From positions 1-5,178 of the forward strand of contig DASUMP010000118.1 in NCBI GenBank assembly GCA_036277635.1: a stretch of 5,178 nucleotides of DNA, read 5' to 3'. The position numbers and the translations under genes were made by a program. Every line of letters starts with the position of its first letter. The first letter of the stretch is position 1. Positions 1 through 5,133 of this stretch are shown here, piece after piece. A model generated the notes under the pieces. That model ran no database searches and was not told where the DNA came from. It saw only the letters and a program-made list of their open reading frames with translations. The DNA comes from DASUMP01 sp036277635. GTDB taxonomy: Bacteria; Actinomycetota; Acidimicrobiia; IMCC26256; PALSA-610.

Positions 1-1021
1 GGTGTGCGGTGAGCCGGGCCACCAGCTCCTTGCCGGCCGCCGCGGTGGCCGCCGCGAGCGCGTCGAGCGCGGGCCACGGACGCTCGGGGTTCACGTGGTC
101 GAGCGTGACGGGCGAGACGCCGCCCCAGTCGTCGATGCCGGAGGCGAGCAGGTCGGCGAGCTGTGCGGGCTCGCTCAGGTTCGGTGGCGCCTGCACGTGC
201 ACCGACGCGGGGAGCACCAGCCGGGCGACCGCGATCGTCCAGAGGTGCTCCTCGGGCGGGCACGGCTCCGCGCGGTGCATCGCGGTGCCGGGCTTGGGCA
301 GGAAGTTCTGCACGATGACTTCCTGCACGTGGCCGTGCCGGCGGTGGCTCTCGGCGATCGCCTCCAGGGCGTCGAGCCGTTCCGCGCGCGTCTCGCCGAT
401 CCCGACGAGCACACCCGTCGTGAACGGGATCCGGGCCTCTCCCGCGGCTTCGAGGGTGGCGAGTCGACGCGCCGCGGTCTTGTCGGGCGCGCCGAAGTGG
501 GGGCCGCCGTGCTCGCCGAGACGGTCGGCGAGCGTCTCGAGCATCATCCCCTGGCTCGGGCTCACCGCCCGCAGCGCCTGCAGCTCGGCTCGGCTCAGGG
601 CCCCGGCGTTCGCGTGGGGGAGCAGGCCGGTCTCGTCGAGGACCGCCCGGGCCGCGGCGACCAGGTACTCGACCGTGGTCGCGAAGCCGTGGTCGGCGAG
701 CCACCCCGTCGCGTGCGGATACCTCGCTTCGGGGGCCTCACCGAGCGTGAACAAGGCCTCGTGACAGCCCGCGGCGACGCCGCGTCGGGCGATCGCGAGG
801 ACTTCCTCGATCGTCAGGTAGGGCGCATCGAGACGCGCCGGGGGCTTCGCGAACGTGCAGTAGCCGCAGCGGTCGCGGCAGAGCATCGTGAGCGGGACGA
901 ACACCTTCGGCGAATACGTGACGCGGTTACCGAACGCGGCGTCACGCACCCGCCCCGCGTCGGCCAGGAGCTGGTCGAGTGGGGTGTGCACCAGATCCCG
1001 GACCGTCGTCCCGGCGAGCAT
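1..1021 (-). CDS. cofG: FO synthase radical-SAM subunit CofG, or N-terminal half of fused FbiC (3' end outside window)
   Basis: This radical-SAM enzyme takes part in making FO (7,8-didemethyl-8-hydroxy-5-deazariboflavin), the chromophore of coenzyme F420, in the cytoplasm. The 340 visible codons contain the iron-sulfur motif C48-RDR-C52-GY-C55 followed by TFAK, a FTLGEAPE segment (91-98), a GIGET glycine loop (207-211), QNFLPKPGTAM (238-248) and DWGGVSPVT...HVNPE (298-313), all familiar from CofG/FbiC. The ATG at 1021-1019 is the furthest upstream start possible, because an in-frame TAG lies three codons before it (1033-1031). Only about 47 residues precede the cysteine motif, fewer than in mycobacterial FbiC as I remember it. 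The gene runs off the left edge, so separate CofG and fused CofG-CofH cannot be told apart. No Shine-Dalgarno is visible; translation is probably leaderless. The family call is very secure. Confidence 0.95.
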   Translation of the reverse strand, partial: MLAGTTVRDLVHTPLDQLLADAGRVRDAAFGNRVTYSPKVFVPLTMLCRDRCGYCTFAKPPARLDAPYLTIEEVLAIARRGVAAGCHEALFTLGEAPEARYPHATGWLADHGFATTVEYLVAAARAVLDETGLLPHANAGALSRAELQALRAVSPSQGMMLETLADRLGEHGGPHFGAPDKTAARRLATLEAAGEARIPFTTGVLVGIGETRAERLDALEAIAESHRRHGHVQEVIVQNFLPKPGTAMHRAEPCPPEEHLWTIAVARLVLPASVHVQAPPNLSEPAQLADLLASGIDDWGGVSPVTLDHVNPERPWPALDALAAATAAAGKELVARLTAH

Positions 1022-1027
1022 GCCCGC

Positions 1028-1033
1028 AGCCTA
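1028..1033 (-). promoter_or_regulatory. -10 element of leaderless cofG promoter
   Basis: On the minus strand TAGGCT fits the actinobacterial -10 pattern TANNNT and is followed by six bases (GCGGGC) and then the cofG ATG. This places the expected transcription start at or next to the A of the start codon. No ribosome binding site lies before the ATG, as expected for a leaderless mRNA. No convincing -35 box is seen. The same arrangement (TAGCCT, six bases, ATG) occurs at the right end of the window, which strengthens the call. Confidence 0.55.
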
Positions 1034-1045
1034 GGGGGTGGCCCG

Positions 1046-1073
1046 GATGCGCCATCATCCCCGGGTGCGCATC
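1046..1073. repeat. 7-bp inverted repeat in the cofG/nitrilase divergent spacer
   Basis: GATGCGC at 1046-1052 is perfectly repeated in inverted form as GCGCATC at 1067-1073, with 14 bases between. The dyad straddles both candidate starts of the nitrilase gene and covers the region where a -35 box of the cofG promoter would lie. It could be an operator shared by the two divergent genes or a hairpin at the nitrilase start. Arms this short can also arise by chance in GC-rich DNA. Confidence 0.35.
1053..1058 (+). promoter_or_regulatory. Possible -10 element for leaderless nitrilase mRNA
   Basis: CATCAT matches TATAAT at four of six positions and is separated from the GTG at 1065 by exactly six bases. 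This is the same spacing as the two TAGSCT-type promoters in this window. It lacks the usual first T, so it is weaker than the other two. It is listed because it bears on the choice of start for the nitrilase gene. Confidence 0.25.
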
Positions 1074-2324
1074 GCGTGTGCCCAGCTCGCCGCTTTCGAC
1101 CTCGCCGATGCGGCCCGTGCCCACGCGGCCGCCCTCGACGCGATCGCGGCCGCCGGCGCCGCCGGTGCGGAGGTGTGCCTGCTCCCCGAGGGCACGTACC
1201 CGGCCTACGTGCTCGGCTCGGTGGGCGCCGCGCGCGCGGCGCTCGCCGACGGCCCCGATCCGCTCGCGACCTTCGGCGCCGCGGCGCGCGACGCCCGGCT
1301 CGAGCTCGTCGTGGGTCTGGTGCTCGACCGCCCCGAGGGCCTCCTCAACGCGGCGGTGCACTTCGCGCCGGACGGGACCGTGCGCGGGTTCGCCGCGAAG
1401 CGGTTCCTCTGGCACTTCGACCACGCGTGGTTCGTGCCGGGCGGCGCGGCGCCGGTGCACGACCGGATCGCGACCCTCGTGTGCGCCGACGGCCGGCTCC
1501 CGGAGATCGCGACCGATCTCGTGGCGCGGGGTGCGACGTTGCTGCTCAACAGCACCGCCTGGGTCACGCCGGTCGCGCCGCCGGAGGGATCCAACCCCCA
1601 AGCCGACTTCCTCTGGAGGGTGCGGGCCCTCGAGCACGGCGTCGTCGCCGCCGCGGCGACGAAGGTCGGCACCGAAGCCGCCACGACGATCTACTCGGGT
1701 GGATCGCAGATCGTCGCCGCCGACGGCACGGTCGTCGCGATGGCGAGCAGCACCGAGCCCGAGCTCCTCGTGGCCGACGTCGACGTGCCCACGACCCCGA
1801 GACGCCAGGTCGTGCCGTTCACCCACGACGGCGCGCCCCGACGCCCCCCGCTGCGTGGCGACGTCGCGCACGTGGTGATCGTCTCCGACGACGAACTCGA
1901 CGCCGCCCTCACCGGCCACGACGCGCGCGTCGTCGTCGGGCCGCGCGGGGTGCACCGTGCCGGCGACGTGCACGTGGTCGAGCTGCGCGACGACGCCGCC
2001 CTCGATCCGGGCCCGCCGCGCCTCGCCGCGCTCGGCGGTGCGGAGGTGCTCGCGTGGATCGCCCGCTCGGTCGACACCCCGTTCGTCGAGGCGGTCGCGC
2101 GCACCCGCGCGCTCGAGAACCGTGTCTTCGTGGCGGTGTGGCGCCCGCTCGATCGCGGCGGCCCGTTCCTGGTGCACCCGTCGGGCCGGGTCATGGCGCG
2201 CACGCCTGCACACGTCGCGCGCTTCGCAGTAGGCGCGCCCTGCTTCCTCGCGGAAGCGGCGACGAAGGAGATGGCTCCCGGCACCGACGCCTGGGACGGC
2301 GTGGTCGCGCTCGGCGAGGCCTGA
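1065..2324 (+). CDS. Carbon-nitrogen hydrolase (nitrilase superfamily) with degenerate second domain
   Basis: A cytoplasmic hydrolase of 419 residues that should cleave a C-N bond of an amide, nitrile or carbamoyl compound; the substrate is unknown. Starting at GTG 1065, the first domain (about 1-260) opens with VRIACAQLA, the usual N-terminus of the superfamily, and carries the triad Glu42 (LLPEGTYP), Lys112 (AAKRFLWHFD) and Cys140 (LVCADGRLPE). Residues 265-419 look like a second nitrilase half without the triad: the RALE(H/N) helix and the following G-x-V-x-A strand recur, and the Cys position appears to be Leu307. Single-domain members are commonly about 260-300 residues. An alternative start is ATG 1047, eight bases after AGGGGG (1033-1038); it adds six residues. 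I prefer 1065 for the family-like N-terminus. The gene diverges from cofG and overlaps the next gene by one base, so the two form an operon. Confidence 0.9.
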   Translation: MRIACAQLAAFDLADAARAHAAALDAIAAAGAAGAEVCLLPEGTYPAYVLGSVGAARAALADGPDPLATFGAAARDARLELVVGLVLDRPEGLLNAAVHFAPDGTVRGFAAKRFLWHFDHAWFVPGGAAPVHDRIATLVCADGRLPEIATDLVARGATLLLNSTAWVTPVAPPEGSNPQADFLWRVRALEHGVVAAAATKVGTEAATTIYSGGSQIVAADGTVVAMASSTEPELLVADVDVPTTPRRQVVPFTHDGAPRRPPLRGDVAHVVIVSDDELDAALTGHDARVVVGPRGVHRAGDVHVVELRDDAALDPGPPRLAALGGAEVLAWIARSVDTPFVEAVARTRALENRVFVAVWRPLDRGGPFLVHPSGRVMARTPAHVARFAVGAPCFLAEAATKEMAPGTDAWDGVVALGEA

Positions 2325-3382
2325 TGGATCGGGCGACGGTCGATGTGTACGAGCGCGCCGCGCAGGAGTGGGCGGCGAAACGCGGGCCGGGCAACACCGA
2401 ACGCCTCGACGAGTTCGCGGGCGCGATCCGTCCGGGCGCGGTGGTGCTCGATCTCGGCGCCGGTCCGGGTTGGCACAGCGCCCGCTTGCCGTCGCCGGTG
2501 ATCGCCTCCGATGCTGCGGTCGAGATGGTGCGCCTCGTGCCGGAGCACGCACCCGCGGCGTGGCCGCTCGTCGCCGACCTCGAAGCGCTCCCGGTGCGCC
2601 GCGGTGCGCTCGGCGCTGTGTGGTGCCAGAAGACGTACCACCACGTGCCGGCGGAACGACTCCCGCTCGCGCTGTGGGATCTGCACCGCGCGCTCGAGGT
2701 GGGCGGCATCGTCGACATCTCGGTCCTCGGTCCGGTCGACGACGACCCCGGCGCCGCCGACTTCCCCGGGCGCCACTTCTCCACGTGGACGCCCGACGCG
2801 CTCGCCGACGTGCTCCACGGCGCTGGCTTCGCCGTGCACGAGGCGACGTTCGACAAGGAGTGGACCCGGGTGCGCGCCACTCGGACCCGCTCGCTCGCCG
2901 ACACCGTGGGTCCCGACATGCGACTCCTCGTCGTCGGCCTCAACCCGAGCGAGTACTCCGCGGATCGCGGCGTGGGGTTCGCCCGCCCCGGGAACCGCTT
3001 CTGGCCCGCCGCACTGCGCGCCGGCATCGTCACCCGCGAGCGGGACGGTCGCCACGCGCTCCTCGCGCACGGTGTGGGCATGACCGACCTCGTGAAGCGC
3101 GCGACGCCGCGCGCCGACGCGCTCACCGCCGACGAGTACCGCGCCGGCGCCGCCCGCGTCGACCGTCTCGTGACGTGGCTCCGACCCGCGGCGGTCTGCT
3201 TCGTCGGTCTGACCGGCTACCGCGTCGCCATCGACCGCCACGCGGCGGCGGGATGGCAGGATCTACGCGTCGGCGGCCGTCCCACCTACGTGATGCCGAA
3301 CACCAGCGGCGTGAACGGACACGCCTCGCTCGACGACCTCGCCGAGCACCTGCGCACCGCGATCAGATCGCGACCGTCGTGA
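2324..3382 (+). CDS. Fusion of class I SAM methyltransferase and mismatch-specific uracil/thymine-DNA glycosylase (MUG/TDG)
   Basis: One 352-residue frame with two enzymes. Residues 1-190 are a class I SAM-dependent methyltransferase: glycine loop VVLDLGAGPG (40-49), acidic residue Asp63 after the second strand, Asp85 in VADLEALP, and a CQKTYHHVP segment (101-109) like the catalytic-strand region of Methyltransf_11 proteins; its substrate is unknown. Residues 199-345 are a glycosylase of the MUG/TDG branch of uracil-DNA glycosylases, which removes U or T from G mismatches in base excision repair. It carries GLNPS (205-209; Asn207 matches the catalytic Asn of E. coli Mug GINPG), FARPGNRFW (219-227), GVGMTDLVKR (250-259) and PNTSGVNGHASL (325-336), matching Mug PNPSGL. 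The linker is almost absent. ATG 2918 (Met199) sits at the glycosylase start but lacks a clear ribosome binding site. The start ATG overlaps the upstream stop as TGATG, implying coupled translation. The coding end overlaps the convergent gene by 20 bases. Confidence 0.9.
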   Translation: MDRATVDVYERAAQEWAAKRGPGNTERLDEFAGAIRPGAVVLDLGAGPGWHSARLPSPVIASDAAVEMVRLVPEHAPAAWPLVADLEALPVRRGALGAVWCQKTYHHVPAERLPLALWDLHRALEVGGIVDISVLGPVDDDPGAADFPGRHFSTWTPDALADVLHGAGFAVHEATFDKEWTRVRATRTRSLADTVGPDMRLLVVGLNPSEYSADRGVGFARPGNRFWPAALRAGIVTRERDGRHALLAHGVGMTDLVKRATPRADALTADEYRAGAARVDRLVTWLRPAAVCFVGLTGYRVAIDRHAAAGWQDLRVGGRPTYVMPNTSGVNGHASLDDLAEHLRTAIRSRPS

Positions 3383-4190
3383 GGTCGTGCCCGAACACGA
3401 TCTCGCCGGCGAAGTGCTCGCGCGCGATCGCGACCCACTCGCTGTCGCTGTCGGGGCTCGGCGTCGGGATCTGATGCGTCAGCACCAAGGTGCGCACTCC
3501 GGCGCGGGCGGCGGTCTGCGCGGCCTGCACCACGCTCGAGTGGTAGTCGATCGTGTCCTGGAACCGGGCTGAGGGGACAGTGCGCACGATGTCGTCGCGC
3601 AGCACCGTCTGCACGTAGACATCGGCGCCGGCACACAACGCGTCGAGACCCTCGCACGGGACCGTGTCGCCCGCGACGACCACCGCGGCGCCGTCGTGCT
3701 CGACGCGGTAGCCCACTGTGGGTTCGGCCGGCCGGTGGTCGGTCGGCGCAGCGATCACCCGCACACCGCTGCGTTCGAACACCACGCCGTCGCGCACCTC
3801 CTGCACGTCGAGCTGCGGCTCCCAGGTGAGGTCGTCGTGGTGCGCGAGCCGGTAGCGGACGTCGGGCGCCAGCATCGCGAGCATCGCGGTGACGACCTCG
3901 CGTGTTCCGGCCGGACCGAACAGCGGCAGGGTGCGGGGTTGTTGGCTCATCACCCAGTGCGTGGTGACGACGTCGTTGAGGTCGCAGATGTGGTCGCTGT
4001 GCAGGTGGGTCAGCAACACCGCGTCGAGCAGCACCGGCACCGTTCCCGCCGCCGCGAGCCGCATGCACACGCCCCGTCCCGCGTCGAACAGCAGCGTCTG
4101 CCCACCCGCGCGCACCAGCGTCGCCGCACCGGCGCGGTGCGCGTCGGGCAGCGGGTTCCCGGTGCCCAGCAACACGACTTCGATCGCCAC
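3363..4190 (-). CDS. Metallo-beta-lactamase-fold hydrolase, RNase Z-like
   Basis: A 275-residue cytoplasmic metallohydrolase expected to bind two zinc ions. Visible ligands in order are H62-L-H64-S-D66-H67 (motif THLHSDH), His152 (PTDHRP), Asp175 (VAGDT) and His239 (LTHQIP); His217 in YHSSV resembles the extra histidine of RNase Z proteins. The opening VAIEVVLLGTGNPLPD is typical of RNase Z and related phosphodiesterases. It is shorter than canonical bacterial RNase Z (about 300-320 residues) and I see no clear glycine/proline-rich flexible arm for gripping tRNA. A tRNA 3'-end role is therefore not supported, and another phosphodiester or ester substrate is equally possible. The start is GTG 4190, because AAGGAGG lies seven bases before it. 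A longer frame from 4262 would bypass that site and add an unrelated-looking 24-residue leader. The gene is convergent with the fusion gene and divergent from the alpha/beta hydrolase. Confidence 0.88.
   Translation of the reverse strand: MAIEVVLLGTGNPLPDAHRAGAATLVRAGGQTLLFDAGRGVCMRLAAAGTVPVLLDAVLLTHLHSDHICDLNDVVTTHWVMSQQPRTLPLFGPAGTREVVTAMLAMLAPDVRYRLAHHDDLTWEPQLDVQEVRDGVVFERSGVRVIAAPTDHRPAEPTVGYRVEHDGAAVVVAGDTVPCEGLDALCAGADVYVQTVLRDDIVRTVPSARFQDTIDYHSSVVQAAQTAARAGVRTLVLTHQIPTPSPDSDSEWVAIAREHFAGEIVFGHDLTTVAI
3369..3389. terminator. Weak hairpin at the convergent gene junction
   Basis: CGCGACC at 3369-3375 can pair with GGTCGTG at 3383-3389 around a seven-base loop, giving seven pairs of which one is G-T. 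It covers the stop codon of the methyltransferase-glycosylase gene and the last codons of the RNase Z-like gene. No T tract follows on either strand. It is the only candidate terminator between these two converging genes, but it is weak and lies in overlapping coding sequence. Confidence 0.25.
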
Positions 4191-4197
4191 GCGAGAT

Positions 4198-4204
4198 CCT
4201 CCTT
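4198..4204 (-). promoter_or_regulatory. Ribosome binding site deciding the start of the RNase Z-like gene
   Basis: The minus strand reads AAGGAGG, a full match to the consensus Shine-Dalgarno, followed by seven bases and then GTG at 4190. This fixes the start at 4190 and argues against the in-frame ATG at 4262. Confidence 0.85.
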
Positions 4205-4263
4205 CGACGGGAGCCGCCAGTCTGTCGCGCGGGCGCGAGCACGCGAGGCCGAGCTCTGCCACA

Positions 4264-4286
4264 CTCGAATCGGACTCCGGTTCGGG
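4264..4286. promoter_or_regulatory. Near-perfect 19-bp dyad before the alpha/beta hydrolase gene (candidate operator or RNA hairpin)
   Basis: CGAATCGGA at 4266-4274 and TCCGGTTCG at 4276-4284 are inverted repeats around a single central C4275, with one mismatch (T4270 against G4280). As RNA the pairing can extend one G-U and one C-G pair outward, to 4264-4286. The right arm enters the GGGAGG ribosome binding site of the alpha/beta hydrolase gene. The shape fits an operator for a dimeric repressor of the TetR kind, or a leader hairpin that masks the ribosome binding site. No regulator gene lies in the window. No clear promoter is seen in the spacer 4191-4296, which contains no TA step. Confidence 0.45.
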
Positions 4287-4289
4287 AGG
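4284..4289 (+). promoter_or_regulatory. Ribosome binding site of the alpha/beta hydrolase gene
   Basis: GGGAGG is followed by seven bases and then GTG at 4297. It decides the start of this gene against the far upstream in-frame ATG codons, which lie inside the divergent RNase Z-like gene. Confidence 0.8.
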
Positions 4290-4296
4290 CGCACCG

Positions 4297-5091
4297 GTGG
4301 AAGCGGTCGAGATCGACGGACTTCGCGTGGCCTACCGGCGGCACGGCACCGGACCCACGCTCGTGCTGCTCCACGGCGCCGTGTGCGACAGCCGCGCGTG
4401 GCGGGCCGAGATCGACGCGTTCGCCGCCGAGTACGACGTCGTCGCGTGGGACGCGCCCGGCTGCGGCGGGTCGTCGGATCCACCAGACGACTTCCGGATG
4501 CCCGACTACGCGCGCTGCCTCGACGGGCTGCTCCGCGCGCTGGAGATCGAACTCCCGCACGTGCTCGGTCACTCGTGGGGTTCGGGTCTTGCGCTCGACC
4601 TGTACCGGCAGCGCCCGAACGAGGTCCGGAGTCTCGTGCTCGTCGGCGGCTACGCGGGCTGGGCGGGCTCGCTGGATCCCGACGAGGTGGAACGTCGACT
4701 CGCGTTCGCCCTCGACGCGGCGCAACGACCGGCCGGCAGCTTCGTCCCGAGCTCGATGCCCGGACTGTTCACCGACCTGATCCCACCCGCTCGCGCCGAG
4801 GAGCTCGCGACGATCATGGCCGACTCGCGGCCGGGCGGGACCCGGACGATGGCCATCGCTTTCGCCGAGTCCGATCTGCGTGATCTCCTCCCCGACGTCG
4901 CGGTACCCACGCTCGTGCTCGCCGGCGACGCCGACGAGCGCTCGCCGCTCCCCGTCGCGAACGCATTGCATGCCGCGCTCCCGAACTCGACGCTCACCGT
5001 GCTCCCGGGACTCGGTCACGAGTGCTTCCTCGAAGCGCCCGAGCGCGTCCACGCCGCGATCCGGACCTTCCTCGCCAGCACCCGCGACTGA
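4297..5091 (+). CDS. Alpha/beta-fold hydrolase
   Basis: A 264-residue soluble hydrolase of the alpha/beta superfamily (esterase, lipase, peptidase or C-C hydrolase; substrate not readable from sequence). It has the oxyanion-hole motif LLHGAV (24-29), the WDAPGCGGS turn (51-59), the nucleophile elbow GHSWGSG with Ser93 (91-97), the acid in LAGDADERSP (probably Asp213) and His241 in GLGHECFLEAPERV. The region 125-190, between the core strands, is the cap domain. Length is normal for the family. No signal peptide or membrane segment is visible, so it should act in the cytoplasm. GTG 4297 is the start because GGGAGG lies seven bases upstream and the protein then begins at the first core strand (VEIDGLRVAYRRHG). 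It is divergent from the RNase Z-like gene across 106 bases and may be controlled by the dyad at 4264-4286. A hairpin spans its stop codon. Confidence 0.92.
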   Translation: MEAVEIDGLRVAYRRHGTGPTLVLLHGAVCDSRAWRAEIDAFAAEYDVVAWDAPGCGGSSDPPDDFRMPDYARCLDGLLRALEIELPHVLGHSWGSGLALDLYRQRPNEVRSLVLVGGYAGWAGSLDPDEVERRLAFALDAAQRPAGSFVPSSMPGLFTDLIPPARAEELATIMADSRPGGTRTMAIAFAESDLRDLLPDVAVPTLVLAGDADERSPLPVANALHAALPNSTLTVLPGLGHECFLEAPERVHAAIRTFLASTRD

Positions 5092-5113
5092 CGCGCGCAA
5101 CGTCAGCGGGTGC
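5078..5113 (+). terminator. Strong hairpin across the alpha/beta hydrolase stop codon
   Basis: GCACCCGC (5078-5085) pairs perfectly with GCGGGTGC (5106-5113), and inside it TGACG (5089-5093) pairs with CGTCA (5101-5105). This gives 13 base pairs, a three-base bulge (GAC, 5086-5088) and a seven-base loop CGCGCAA. The TGA stop lies within the inner stem. There is no T tract afterwards, which is common for hairpin terminators in GC-rich actinobacteria. The right arm ends eight bases before the -10 element of the next gene and the structure covers the expected -35 position, so it could also act as an operator. Confidence 0.6.
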
Positions 5114-5121
5114 CCGCCGCG

Positions 5122-5127
5122 TAGCCT
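5122..5127 (+). promoter_or_regulatory. -10 element of leaderless promoter for the VOC-family gene
   Basis: TAGCCT fits TANNNT and is followed by six bases (CGAGCG) and the ATG at 5134. No Shine-Dalgarno precedes the ATG. This repeats the layout before cofG. No good -35 box is visible at the expected distance, which falls within the hairpin at 5078-5113. Confidence 0.55.
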
Positions 5128-5133
5128 CGAGCG

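Noticed and set aside
2..2323. Long open frame upstream of and continuous with the methyltransferase, giving an apparent protein of over 1100 residues
   Set aside because: Up to 2323 it is antisense to cofG and out of frame with the nitrilase, and the translation is low-complexity Arg/Ala/Gly-rich. GC-rich DNA leaves such shadow frames open. The real protein starts at ATG 2324.
942..2552. 536-residue minus-strand open frame
   Set aside because: It runs antisense to the nitrilase gene, which has a clear triad, has no recognisable motif and is Arg/Gly/His-rich: a shadow frame.
1691..3241. 516-residue minus-strand open frame
   Set aside because: It is antisense to the nitrilase and the methyltransferase-glycosylase, with no family motifs and biased composition.
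4191..4262. 24-residue N-terminal extension of the RNase Z-like protein
   Set aside because: The consensus AAGGAGG lies inside this stretch at the right distance from GTG 4190, and the extension is not part of the fold. It would also take over most of the divergent spacer.
3889..4296. Upstream in-frame extension of the alpha/beta hydrolase
   Set aside because: It would be antisense to the metal-binding core of the RNase Z-like gene. GTG 4297 has a good ribosome binding site and begins at the first strand of the fold.
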